Origin: Schlesneria paludicola DSM 18645
GTDB lineage: Bacteria; Planctomycetota; Planctomycetia; Planctomycetales; Planctomycetaceae
Reading direction: 5' to 3'
NCBI GenBank assembly: GCA_945876035.1
Contig: CAMCMU010000017.1
Location: 1-64,000, forward strand
Length of the DNA stretch: 64,000 nt
This document shows positions 39,548-48,645 of this stretch, piece by piece. Numbering within the stretch: the first letter of the stretch is position 1; every line of letters starts with the position of its first letter. A model generated the notes under the pieces. The model was given only the letters and a program-made list of their open reading frames with translations, was not told where the DNA came from and did no database searches. The position numbers and the translations under genes are program-made.

Positions 39548-40528
39548 TCACCAGCGTTCCACGGGTCCATTGGGCACTTTGATCAAGGCAGTCGCCACGG
39601 ACGTTCGGCGTTCGCCATGGCGTTCACGTATTTCGCTGACGATTTCATCAAATTCCGCGATGCTCTGGAATAGTCTCATCCGCTGTTCCAGATCGTCGGG
39701 GACTCCCAACTGAGCACCATACCAAGCGGCGAACTTACGGAATAACTGGCAACTGCGTTCGGCGTGCTGTTCGGTCATCAGCCGGAAATGACGGGCGAGA
39801 AAATCGAGCTGCTCATCAGGGCTCGGATCGCGTATGTCTTCTCCCGCCGCGTTGTCCTTCAGCTTGCGGAAGATCCAGGGATCGAGCAGTGCACCACGCC
39901 CGATCGCCACCGCATCACAACCCGTCACGCGTCTCATGTGTAATGCATGTTCGACAGTCCGCACGTCGCCGTTACCGATGACCGGAATCTGCTTGACGGC
40001 TGCGACTGTTTCGGCGATCCCCTCGAGATTGACAGCGCCTTGAAATCCCTGCGATCGAGTTCGACCGTGAATGGTGATTGCGGCCACTCCGACGTTCTCA
40101 AACCGGCGAGCGAGCCGAGGGGCACAGATGCTGTCTCGGTCCCAGCCGAGTCGCATTTTTACGGTCACGGGGACGTGGACCGCCGAGACGATACGTTCCA
40201 CAAGACGAGTGGCATCGTCGGCATCGCAGAGCAGCCTGGCCCCTCCGCCCTGCCCGTTGACCTTGGCCATCGGGCAGCCCATGTTGATGTCAACTCCGGC
40301 GTAACCACGCCTTTCCAACCACTGAGCCGCGAGGACCAGTTCCTGATCCCTGCCGCTAAAAATTTGGATGGATAATGGATCGTCGTCGGCATGCGTTTCA
40401 ATCAATTCGAGCGAATGACGATGACCGGCATTCAGTTGCGTTGCATGCACGAGATCGGTCGTTGCCAGTCCGAGTCCCCCGAGCTCTCGAAGGGCGCGAC
40501 GAAACGCAAGATGCGTATAACCGGCCAA
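39548..40528 (-). CDS. tRNA-dihydrouridine synthase
   Basis: A 326-residue Dus family protein in the listed frame. It has GVDINMGCPMAKVNG with the catalytic Cys, the FMN-binding KMRLGWDRD and ITIHGRTRSQGF, and GNGDVRTVEHA. It reduces uridines of tRNA to dihydrouridine with FMN and NADPH. The coordinates use TTG at 40528, but conserved residues of the N-terminal strand (FSIG, then SLAPLAGYTH) lie upstream in the same frame with no ATG, GTG or TTG. An ATC at 40633 has AAGGA in front of it, which would give 361 residues and overlap the kinase gene by 16 bases. The true start is unresolved. Confidence 0.88.
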   Translation of the reverse strand: MAGYTHLAFRRALRELGGLGLATTDLVHATQLNAGHRHSLELIETHADDDPLSIQIFSGRDQELVLAAQWLERRGYAGVDINMGCPMAKVNGQGGGARLLCDADDATRLVERIVSAVHVPVTVKMRLGWDRDSICAPRLARRFENVGVAAITIHGRTRSQGFQGAVNLEGIAETVAAVKQIPVIGNGDVRTVEHALHMRRVTGCDAVAIGRGALLDPWIFRKLKDNAAGEDIRDPSPDEQLDFLARHFRLMTEQHAERSCQLFRKFAAWYGAQLGVPDDLEQRMRLFQSIAEFDEIVSEIRERHGERRTSVATALIKVPNGPVERW

Positions 40529-40617
40529 GGGCGCGAGGCTGTAGCGTGACGGTATCGACCGATGACCGATGGAGAACTTCGGATCGGTAGAAACGGAAAC
40601 GGGGGTGGCGGATTTGA

Positions 40618-42066
40618 TCAGAGGACTGTCGATCCGGATCGTCCTTCCGTGAAGTGAATGGGGAGAGTCACCGTAAACTCCGTCTCCTGACCGAACAGGC
40701 TGCGAACGGAAATCGTCCCGGCATGGGCCAAGACAATCGACTGACAGATGCTGAGTCCCAGGCCGTTGCCACGGTCTTCGGCATCTCGTTGACGCGCTTT
40801 GTCGACCTGATAAAAGCGATCGAAAACATGAGCCAGAGCATCCGTTGGAATTCCGATGCCTGTATCGCTGACGGTCAATTCAACGCGCGTCCCATCAGCC
40901 GATCTCTGCAACTCAATCGAGACGACTCCCTGTTGGGGTGTAAACTTGATGGCATTGTCCACGAGATTCGTCAGCAACTGCCGCAGTTGACTCGGATCTC
41001 CATGAACGGAGAGCGGTTCCACGCCGTGATATTCCAGCGTCACGTTCCGTTCTTCGGCCACGGGGCCGAACATTTCGACAGACTTATGGATTAGATCGTG
41101 GAGCAACACCTGTTCGCGGTGAATGGGGTCGCCTCCCGCCTCACTTTGAGCCAGTTGCAGCAACTGATTCACGAGTTGCCCCAGATGTCGGCATTGGTCG
41201 TTGAGCTGGAACAACGTCTCTTCATATTCCGCGGCCGTGCGCGGTTTTTGCAGAGTCACTTCGACACAACTTTGAATGGCCGTCAGCGGAGATCGAAGTT
41301 CGTGCGCAGCATGTGCCACAAAGTCTCGGTTTTTCTGCAGATGATTGCCAATCTGGTCTAGGAAGGTGTTGATCTTGATGGCCAATTGATCGAGTTCATC
41401 GCCGATTCCTCGCACTTTGAGTCGTTCCTCGAGATGGCTCGGTCGCAGTCGCGCTGTCGTGCGAATAATCTGTTGCAGGGGCTCGACGGCTCGACTTGCC
41501 ACCATCAGCCCGCCCAGCGGAGCCAGCAGGAAAATTGCAAATCCCACAGGGGCCAGAATACGCGTCAGGCGTTCCACATCTTCGCTAATAAACGTGATTG
41601 GAGTGCCAACGCGGATATAATAATTCGGCAAGTCGGGTCGGATCAACTGACGTTCAATGGAGCGGTATTCGGGCGACTCCCAGACGTTGTATCCGTCGCT
41701 GGAACGGACCAGTTTTTGGAGAGGTTGAGCGGGTGCCAAGACGCTGGACCAGATGGTCTCTTGTCGTCCTTCCGATAGCCAGCGAATGTGCCACCCTCGT
41801 TCACGGTGTCCCTCCGCCTTGCGTTCCATCTCCGCAATAATCTGCTTCTGATCCGGATGAAATGCCTCAACGGCCAAGAGTAACTCCCGAACTTCCGCAT
41901 CGAGTGTCGTATCGGTTTCCAGTAACAGATAAAACCGCAATCCCTCACGCACCGCAACCAAGGCGATGATCACTGCAATCAGAACGATCAGTGTGTTCCA
42001 GACGGCGAGTCGAACTTTCAATGATCGAAAGAAATTCGTCAAGCGTTTCAGGGTTTGCGCGGGCAT
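40618..42066 (-). CDS. Sensor histidine kinase, HAMP type
   Basis: A 482-residue membrane kinase. The start at 42066 has AAGGAG about ten bases upstream; an upstream open frame of 106 codons has no family similarity. A first transmembrane segment (WNTLIVLIAVIIALVAV) is followed by a periplasmic domain of about 140 residues, a second membrane segment (GFAIFLLAPLGGLMV), a HAMP region, the HisKA phospho-acceptor FVAHAAHELRSPLTA, and an HATPase_c domain with LVDNAIKFTP, DTGIGIP and GNGLGLSI. No response regulator gene is adjacent, so its partner is elsewhere or not yet seen. Its 3' end abuts or overlaps the Dus gene. Confidence 0.9.
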   Translation of the reverse strand: MPAQTLKRLTNFFRSLKVRLAVWNTLIVLIAVIIALVAVREGLRFYLLLETDTTLDAEVRELLLAVEAFHPDQKQIIAEMERKAEGHRERGWHIRWLSEGRQETIWSSVLAPAQPLQKLVRSSDGYNVWESPEYRSIERQLIRPDLPNYYIRVGTPITFISEDVERLTRILAPVGFAIFLLAPLGGLMVASRAVEPLQQIIRTTARLRPSHLEERLKVRGIGDELDQLAIKINTFLDQIGNHLQKNRDFVAHAAHELRSPLTAIQSCVEVTLQKPRTAAEYEETLFQLNDQCRHLGQLVNQLLQLAQSEAGGDPIHREQVLLHDLIHKSVEMFGPVAEERNVTLEYHGVEPLSVHGDPSQLRQLLTNLVDNAIKFTPQQGVVSIELQRSADGTRVELTVSDTGIGIPTDALAHVFDRFYQVDKARQRDAEDRGNGLGLSICQSIVLAHAGTISVRSLFGQETEFTVTLPIHFTEGRSGSTVL

Positions 42067-42172
42067 GGTCGGCGGCTCCTTCGACCCCGTGACATTCTTT
42101 ACGCCTGAGGAAATGACCGTGACGTGATTTCGACAGGGATCTTTGGCCCAGAAACGACCGGTTCGGACAACG

Positions 42173-43432
42173 TCATTTCTGGATCTCGGCAATGCAAAAG
42201 CTGCCGTAGGTGTGGACTCGATCCTGAGCGTGGAGTTCGCTTGCCAGCGACGTGTTGTATCGCAGAATGTCTCGGAGCTGTTTTCGTTCCCCCTGCACGA
42301 GGACTTGGATCGGGTTGATGAACGTTCCATCGAGGCCGGCACTGCGCCACAGTACGCGGGCGTGGGGAGTTGCCCGATCCACAATCGACTGCCATTCGGC
42401 GGTTAACAGTTTTTTGGCCGGATCTTTCGACAGCCAATCCATGTGGTCCAGCAGCACAAATCGTGTAATCGGTTCGGGTGCGGACTTGAGAAACCCTTCC
42501 ATGGTATTCGTGTGCGATGAGACCTGGTCGGCAACGCCGCTCTTGAGTCGTTCAAAGTTGTGTGGCTTGAGATATTCGGGACAGGCTTCCGGTGAGTACT
42601 CGCCGGTCATATAGACACGCCAAGCGTAGTTGTCCTTCAGCGGAATTTTCGTGAACACGGCTTCGACACGATCCACGACGAATTGCAGGATGCCACCGGG
42701 GTAGCCCTCGTCAATTTGTTTGCGTTGAGCACGCGGGACACCCAGCAGAGAGAGGGTGATGTCGCGTCTCATCGCAAACTTGATAAAGGGCCTCCATAAC
42801 TTTTTTGCGAGGTCGTATTGTTCAAAGAGACTCTTCTGCTGTTCGACACTGTCCGCCGCCAGAAGGGCATTGACAGCATCACGCATCTTAGCGACGTGGT
42901 CGATGTAATAATTGACCAGCCAGGCGAATGTGCCGCTCGTTCCCCGGAAGTAGAAGGACTTTCGACGACCACGTTTGAACAGATCCCCCTTGCGATCCCA
43001 AAAGACCCGCGCCTCGGGTGCCAGAGAAGGACGAAGTTGCTTGGAATAGACTTCAGACCACTCGTCAAGTCGTCCCTGCCCAAAGAGTTTCCAGTACGTT
43101 TCATAGTCCAGCTGTCTGGCTCCAACCAATTTAAGGTCCAGCAGATGGTTCTGCTTGGGATTCATATCGACGGCGTAGACATGCCCGGCACCGGCCAGCG
43201 CGTAGTCAATCGCGTTACAACCCGCCGATGTGATCACCACCACACGGTCTGTCGCCGACAGTTCCAACGCGACTCGATCCAAGCGAGGATCTTCCCAGCA
43301 TTGGTTGTAGACGATATTGCGGCCGTGGACGATATTGAACCATGTCTTACTGAGTCGTTCGACAACCATTTGCAGAGTATCCGTCGTGAATTCCAAGACG
43401 CTCGCGTTGGAGTGGACGTCCACAAGGGACAT
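42173..43432 (-). CDS. btaA: BtaA-like 3-amino-3-carboxypropyltransferase (DUF3419)
   Basis: A 419-residue DUF3419/BtaA family protein. The N-terminal half has the family NIVYNQCWEDPRLD and the SAM-binding ITSAGCNAIDYALAG followed by VYAVDMNPKQ. The C-terminal half contains DHMDWLSKDPAKKLLTAEW and RVLWRSAGLD, also seen in BtaA. BtaA transfers the aminocarboxypropyl group from SAM to diacylglycerol, the first step of the betaine lipid DGTS. The BtaB N-methyltransferase that usually accompanies it is absent here. The start is not marked by a good ribosome-binding site; ATG 43432 is given and a GTG two codons earlier is possible. Confidence 0.85.
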   Translation of the reverse strand: MSLVDVHSNASVLEFTTDTLQMVVERLSKTWFNIVHGRNIVYNQCWEDPRLDRVALELSATDRVVVITSAGCNAIDYALAGAGHVYAVDMNPKQNHLLDLKLVGARQLDYETYWKLFGQGRLDEWSEVYSKQLRPSLAPEARVFWDRKGDLFKRGRRKSFYFRGTSGTFAWLVNYYIDHVAKMRDAVNALLAADSVEQQKSLFEQYDLAKKLWRPFIKFAMRRDITLSLLGVPRAQRKQIDEGYPGGILQFVVDRVEAVFTKIPLKDNYAWRVYMTGEYSPEACPEYLKPHNFERLKSGVADQVSSHTNTMEGFLKSAPEPITRFVLLDHMDWLSKDPAKKLLTAEWQSIVDRATPHARVLWRSAGLDGTFINPIQVLVQGERKQLRDILRYNTSLASELHAQDRVHTYGSFCIAEIQK

Positions 43433-44172
43433 GACCACCGCGCCCGAAAGGGGACCAGTGACATGTTCCCTAAACAGAACCGGATTCTCAACCGATCCCG
43501 TCTCAGAATGACCTCAAGGGGTCGGAAATCTCTGTCGGTTGCAGGGATTGGCGAGCCCGCGTGGAGCATGTGGGGCTTGGGATCTTGATGGATGGGGAGC
43601 GGGAGTCGCTTGGGGAAGGGTGTCTGTCAAGACGCATCGGCCGCGGGAAATCGCGTCATGGCGGATGTGTCGATCGTCGGGGTCGCAGTGGGCCGGTTGC
43701 GTCATCGTACACGGATCCGCGATTCCTCAACTTCTCGAGACAGATTGGGTGGTTAGCGAATCCCGCGGCACGATCTCGTGGTCCTACCGAGGGACGAGGT
43801 GATTGTTGCCGCGGGCTCGGTGAGCCAATCGCCAAGCGGCTGATTCAGGGGCGGCGGTTCAGAAAGGCTATGAGAATAGCGGCCAAGTTGGATCTCTTCA
43901 CGCCCTCGATCAGCACCCAAGACTCGCTGCGGGACTGGCGATTGGCTTTCGAACGCGGAGACAAGATTCGGGGGCTTCAGAGGGAACTCAGGCCTCATCC
44001 CTCAACCGGTTGGTTGTGCAGTAGCCGTTGGAACGCGAGAACGTGACTCGTTCCTCAAATGATGGACCGGATGATCGACCTTCCCGAATCCGCTCTCAGG
44101 AATCCCGCGTCGATATCGGAATTCCGTCCACGCGAGTCGCGTCCGGGGAGTGCGTGCCGTTTTAAGAGGTCG
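43433..44172. other. Intergenic region, no gene seen
   Basis: 740 bases without a gene I can support. One plus-strand frame of 161 codons (43561-44046) is Arg/Gly-rich with no family features or ribosome-binding site. It may hold remnants, but no recognisable protein segment was found in any frame. Confidence 0.5.
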
Positions 44173-44517
44173 TTACCGTTCAGGTTCGGCGATTACCGCT
44201 GTTCCGTATGCCAGAACTTCCGTGATCCCCGGGCCGATCTCGTTCGCATCATACCGCACTCCGATCACGGCGTTGGCTCCGTGTTGTTCGGCATGTTCGA
44301 CCATTTCCGTGAATGCGTCGGCACGCGCTTGTTCGCAGAGACTGGTATAGATCGTGATATTGCCTCCCAAAATCGTCTGAAACCCGGCGAAGAAATTTCC
44401 GACGAGGCTGCGCGAGCGAACGACGATTCCTCGAACGACGCCGCAGCTTCGGACAACACGATGGCCGGGCAGTTCAAATGCGGTTGTCACGTTTTCGGGT
44501 GATATCGCGCTAGACAT
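44173..44517 (-). CDS. YbjQ family (DUF74) protein
   Basis: A 114-residue protein of the YbjQ family, a small beta-rich pentameric fold sometimes annotated as heavy-metal-binding. It has the family features [26 protein letters not shown], the conserved A-x-x-x-M helix ([16 protein letters not shown]) and [15 protein letters not shown]. The start at 44517 has AGGG upstream and gives the full family N-terminus; an earlier in-frame ATG adds 25 residues of non-family sequence. The role is unknown. Confidence 0.92.
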   Translation of the reverse strand: MSSAISPENVTTAFELPGHRVVRSCGVVRGIVVRSRSLVGNFFAGFQTILGGNITIYTSLCEQARADAFTEMVEHAEQHGANAVIGVRYDANEIGPGITEVLAYGTAVIAEPER

Positions 44518-44722
44518 GGTCGCTTTCCCTGACTTGAAAAGAGAGACAACGGAACTCGTCGACGTCAACGATCGGTCGCAAAGTTCGATCATCGCACACG
44601 TTGCCGCCGAACGCGAACCCGCTGTGTGTCTTTGGATGCCGGTTGAGCCAATGTGGTTTTGATCGAGCGAGACGAGATTGGATTAGACTATTTGGCACGT
44701 GAAACATCCGGTCAGGAACCGG

Positions 44723-45496
44723 TCACACAGAGGGAGACGCTCCTGCTTTGGTCGCCTGAACCAGTTTAGTGACGGTGGCTTGGAGCAGATAAAAAGGCTC
44801 GGCGATGCACAGCAGCCGGTACCCTAGCCCGGCATTGGTCGGCCCATCCCCGATCATCCACAGGAGTTTTCCAGCGGCCTCTGCCGCCTTCTTGAGTCGA
44901 TCCTTGGCGTTCAACAAACGAGGATCTTCGGAATTCCAACAGCAACCGAGTCGAGCGGAGAGGTCATACGGGCCAATCGCGAGTGCTGTGCAGAGTGGAT
45001 GCTTGGCGATGGCCTCGCAATTCTCGAGACCTTGCAGACTTTCAATTTGAGGCCACACGATAAAATTGTCCTCAACCTCGGTTTTCCACGTGGCGTAATT
45101 GTAGTCGCTGACCCATTGATTTCCCTGACCGCCGGGACGTCGTTCCCCGCGGGGCGGTAGATAGATGCCGCTTTGAATTTCGTCCATCTGTTCCACGCTG
45201 TTGACCATGGGACAAAGCAGCCCACAAGCTCCGGCGTCAACGGCCAGACGGATCGATTCGCGATCGGTTCTGGCCGGGCGGATCAGCACGGGAAAATTGG
45301 TCAGCCGGCCAACCATGCAGCCATCGGCCACAAGTTGCGATCCGTGATCATGGTGCTCCACATCAATGATGACGTAATCGAGGCCGGCCGTGATTCCCAG
45401 TTCGATAAACTGCAGCCAGAAATGGTTGCTGCAGAGCATTCCCAGGACAGGCTGACCGGAGGCCATTTTTTCTCTTAGAATTCGGGCAGACTTCAT
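44723..45496 (-). CDS. HpcH/HpaI aldolase family protein
   Basis: A 257-residue class II aldolase of the HpcH/HpaI/citrate lyase beta family. It has GLDYVIIDVEHHDHG, with the catalytic His region, the Arg of VLIRPART, DAGACGLLCPMVNS and the metal-binding segment around PQIESLQGLEN and AIGPYDLSARLG. It cleaves 2-oxo-4-hydroxy acids such as dehydro-deoxyglucarate to pyruvate and an aldehyde in the cytosol. GAGG and GAGGGA precede the ATG. It is a single gene on its strand between YbjQ and the chimeric gene. Confidence 0.9.
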   Translation of the reverse strand: MKSARILREKMASGQPVLGMLCSNHFWLQFIELGITAGLDYVIIDVEHHDHGSQLVADGCMVGRLTNFPVLIRPARTDRESIRLAVDAGACGLLCPMVNSVEQMDEIQSGIYLPPRGERRPGGQGNQWVSDYNYATWKTEVEDNFIVWPQIESLQGLENCEAIAKHPLCTALAIGPYDLSARLGCCWNSEDPRLLNAKDRLKKAAEAAGKLLWMIGDGPTNAGLGYRLLCIAEPFYLLQATVTKLVQATKAGASPSV

Positions 45497-45785
45497 TCCC
45501 TCGCCTCGTTCTTTCTATGACAGCACGTTTTAAAAGTGGGATCTCCAAGACTATAACAGCAGTGGCTGCAGATTTTGACTGTAACCGCCACCGTAACAAT
45601 GAGACCTCGTTCCGAAAAGTTCCCGAAAAAAGAGTCGTGCGGAGAAGGGAGTTTCCCTGGGAGTCCCCCGATACTCAGCCGGATTCAAATGTGTTGATGC
45701 CGTTTGCAATTGGTGGTCTTATTCCTGAGAATTCCAGATCGTAAGACCTCTGTTCCGATCACCTTGCTCGACGTGGGAAATCCGA

Positions 45786-46712
45786 ATGCTTGTTCAATCG
45801 TTGCCGATGATGACGCTGGTTGCCATTGTCGTCTCCAGTTCCGTGTTTGCCGTGGATCTCAAGCCGATCGTCGCTCCGCACGCGGAAGTGATTCAGGTTG
45901 TGGAGAACGGCCGATTCACCGAAGGTCCGGCCGATTCGCCTCGCAGTCTTGTCGTCCTCGAGGCGAACGGGGCATCGATCGGTCGGATACCGGTTCCGGA
46001 ACATCCCGCCAATGGCACGTTTGGCCGAGCGGAGGGGCAAACCTTGTTGCTGACGGCGAGGACGAGTCTGTATCCAATACCGATGAGTGTGGCCGGAGCC
46101 CCATTGGCAGCTTCCGGACCGGATCGGGCGCGGTCCGTCCGTCAATACGCCCCACGCCGTCGCTCGATTCGCGGGCCAGCACGGTTGGCTCAGGACCAGA
46201 AACAGGACTCCGCGCCGACCACGGACGTGATCATTCAAGACATCACTCTGAAAATTCCGACGTCGTGGAAGTCGGAGCCTCCGGCGACTTCGATGCGACT
46301 TTCTCAATTCAAAATCCCAGCCGCCGCAGGGGATCAATATCCCACCGAATTGGTGATTTCGTCATTTCGCGGTGGCGGAGGTGGTGTCGCTCCGAATCTC
46401 AAGCGTTGGGTTGATCAATTCCTTGTGGAAGGCCGAAACGTGAAAGTGACAACAGGGACTTGCCCACAGGGCAAGTACTACTTCAGCAATGTCAGCGGCA
46501 CTTACGAATTTACCGCAGGAGGACGGTTCCCGGGCGGCAAGAAGGAACCGCGTCCAAAACATCGTTCGCTGAGCGTCGTCCTCGAAACCGACAAGAAAGA
46601 AGTCTATTTTCTCAGACTTACCGGCACGGAAAAGGCTGTCACCGAGGCGGCGGAGGGATTCCGAGCCGCGTTTGGCGCGGATCTCACCAAAGAAACCGAT
46701 TACGAGATCTAG
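45786..46712 (+). CDS. Chimeric ORF: collapsed SMP-30/gluconolactonase fused to an exported protein
   Basis: A 308-residue frame with two origins. Residues 1-23 are a signal peptide. Residues 24-52 match the start of SMP-30/gluconolactonase proteins (FTEGPADSP at 44-52). Residues 59-105 match the family C-terminus (IGRIPVPEHPANGTFG and LLLTARTSLYPIPM). The central four to five propeller blades are missing, joined in frame near residues 53-58. From about 145 the sequence is a different secreted-type protein (ITLKIPTSWKSEPP, YPTELVISSFRGGGGG, GKYYFSNVSGTYEF). I read it as an internal deletion plus fusion, with the second part now carrying a borrowed signal peptide. It has no known function. Confidence 0.65.
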   Translation: MLVQSLPMMTLVAIVVSSSVFAVDLKPIVAPHAEVIQVVENGRFTEGPADSPRSLVVLEANGASIGRIPVPEHPANGTFGRAEGQTLLLTARTSLYPIPMSVAGAPLAASGPDRARSVRQYAPRRRSIRGPARLAQDQKQDSAPTTDVIIQDITLKIPTSWKSEPPATSMRLSQFKIPAAAGDQYPTELVISSFRGGGGGVAPNLKRWVDQFLVEGRNVKVTTGTCPQGKYYFSNVSGTYEFTAGGRFPGGKKEPRPKHRSLSVVLETDKKEVYFLRLTGTEKAVTEAAEGFRAAFGADLTKETDYEI

Positions 46713-47001
46713 TGCCAGATCGACAGTCCTCAGTGATGACAGACTTTGTTTTTTGTGGTGAATTCGTGGTGATCTTCCACGGCGTTCCGGATGCTGATGC
46801 AGCACCGCGCCCGGTATGGTTTTGCGGCGTCTGTGGTTTCGGGTGAGTTGACTGCCGGATGAGGTTCAAGGATGTCTGAAGCGTCAGCAAATTCAGGGCT
46901 GACACGCGGTGCCTGTAGCGTGAAGATACCGCACGATCATCGCGTCCGACGTCCGCGGTTGTTGGCGACGCGTTGAAACGCCAGTTGGCGAGGCAGCGAC
47001 G

Positions 47002-47847
47002 TCACGTCCCGAGCGGATTCCATTCCCCGGTGAAGACCTCTGTCGCCGGTCCGGTCATGAAGACATCGCCCGCTGAAGCCCATTCGAGTTTCAAGTCACC
47101 GCCGCGAAGATGGGCGATGACGGTTCGTTGCGTTCGACCCGTGAGCACTCCGGCCACCAGACCGGCACACGCGCCGGTCCCGCAGGCCATGGTCTCACCG
47201 CTTCCACGTTCCCAGACACGCATGTGAAATTCTTGGGGCGAGACAATCTGAATGAATTCGGCATTCACTCTGCGGGGAAAGGCAGAATGCTGTTCCATCA
47301 AAGGTCCGACGCGCAGCACCCAGTCGTCGTTGAGTTGCTCGACGAATGTGACGCAGTGTGGATTTCCCATGGAGACACAGGTGACATCAATCCTCTGACC
47401 GGCGACGTCGAGTGGGACATTTTTTGGCGGATCACCAGGCAGGTTCGTTGGAATCCGACGGGCATCCAGAATTGGTGGACCCATGTTGACGGTGACCTGC
47501 TCGACCTTTCCATGGCCGCCGAGGGTCAATTGCATGGTCAGGACACCCCGACCTGTTTCGATTTTCAATTCGGGCTTCTTGGCGATGCCTCGATCGTGGA
47601 TGTACTTGGCGACGCATCGAATCGCATTGCCGCACATCTCCGATTCGCTGCCGTCGGCATTGAACATTCTCATGCGTGCATCGGCCACAGGGGAGGGACA
47701 GATCAACACCAGCCCATCGCCGCCAATTCCCTTGTGACGGTCGCTCACCGCCATGGCCGTGGCGGGAATATCCGTCGGAACAGGCTCGGAAAAGCAATTG
47801 ACGTAGACATAGTCATTGCCAGCTCCGTGCATCTTGGTGAATTGCAT
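47002..47847 (-). CDS. dapF: Diaminopimelate epimerase
   Basis: A 281-residue DapF. It begins [17 protein letters not shown], the family start, and has both catalytic Cys: [14 protein letters not shown] and [12 protein letters not shown]. It interconverts LL- and meso-diaminopimelate for lysine and peptidoglycan synthesis in the cytosol. It follows the Rid-like gene by 42 bp on the same strand and is probably co-transcribed with it. Confidence 0.95.
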   Translation of the reverse strand: MQFTKMHGAGNDYVYVNCFSEPVPTDIPATAMAVSDRHKGIGGDGLVLICPSPVADARMRMFNADGSESEMCGNAIRCVAKYIHDRGIAKKPELKIETGRGVLTMQLTLGGHGKVEQVTVNMGPPILDARRIPTNLPGDPPKNVPLDVAGQRIDVTCVSMGNPHCVTFVEQLNDDWVLRVGPLMEQHSAFPRRVNAEFIQIVSPQEFHMRVWERGSGETMACGTGACAGLVAGVLTGRTQRTVIAHLRGGDLKLEWASAGDVFMTGPATEVFTGEWNPLGT

Positions 47848-47889
47848 GGGACGTCTCGTGATCCGGTTTGGTGTGCACAGGTGATGGGT

Positions 47890-48645
47890 TCACACCAAAC
47901 GAAGTTCGGTACGTATGCCTCGGACATCCATCTCGTACTCAATTTCTGAAATCGGTGGATTGGTGTAGTGCCAATGGACTCCATGAATGCTGGCGTCGCC
48001 CGCGCGACCCAAAATGATTTCCGACAACAGCGGCGTGATCGAGTGCGACGTAAAAACATCAATCGCCGTCACCTGTGGCCAATCGACTCCCAAACCCTGC
48101 AGCCGGCTTTCCATCAGGCCCATCACGTAGCGCGACTTGGATTCCAAACCTTTGTCGGACGTGTCGCCGAGGGAAATGATTCCCTCACGCGCCAGGATAC
48201 CCTCGGGCAACTCGCCAGCACCGGCCACGACAAACGTCGGCGGCAGGCCTGCCGCACAGGGCTTCGTGAATGAAAAACCATACAGAACAGGTTCTTGAGG
48301 CGGATTGACGACAGGAGCTACGTTCGTCCTCGCGATGGGATTCGCGCCGCCGACAAAAACGTTCCAATCCCGCAAAATTTGAGCATATCCGGAATTGAAA
48401 TCGAGGAATCCTTGAAAGCTGTAAGGCTTGGGTGATCTCAATTCGATGCCACACAGAGCGACTGTCGGACGTCCTGAGGCCGATAGATATTCGGCGATCT
48501 TATCGAATCCGATGCGATAAGGAACGGGTCGTTGAAACGTCACGTGTACGATTTCAAAGCCGGGGCTGGAGATGACGCCGCAGGAGTAAGGCGCGATACC
48601 TGGCAAAAAACAATAGTTTCCCGTGAGATGCTCAACCAATGCCAT
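47890..48645 (-). CDS. Conserved unknown with a Rid/YjgF-like C-terminal domain
   Basis: A 251-residue protein with AAGGA before the ATG. I do not recognise it as a named family. From about residue 120 it reads like a Rid-type fold: LYGFSFTKP, FVVAGAGELPEG, ESKSRYVMGLMESRLQGLG, then VDWPQVTAIDVFT and a final strand EIEYEMDVRGI. The key Arg of active RidA enamine deaminases is not obvious. The first 110 residues are a beta-rich domain, possibly a degenerate second Rid fold (PVPYRIGFDKIAEYLSASG). It lies upstream of dapF in a probable two-gene unit, which hints at amino acid metabolism. Confidence 0.68.
   Translation of the reverse strand: MALVEHLTGNYCFLPGIAPYSCGVISSPGFEIVHVTFQRPVPYRIGFDKIAEYLSASGRPTVALCGIELRSPKPYSFQGFLDFNSGYAQILRDWNVFVGGANPIARTNVAPVVNPPQEPVLYGFSFTKPCAAGLPPTFVVAGAGELPEGILAREGIISLGDTSDKGLESKSRYVMGLMESRLQGLGVDWPQVTAIDVFTSHSITPLLSEIILGRAGDASIHGVHWHYTNPPISEIEYEMDVRGIRTELRLV

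Noticed and set aside
43561-44046. A 161-codon plus-strand frame
   Set aside because: Gly/Arg-rich, no ribosome-binding site and no recognisable segment.
46871-46975. A 34-codon plus-strand frame after the chimeric gene with AGG upstream
   Set aside because: No sign of coding bias or a terminator; too short to support.
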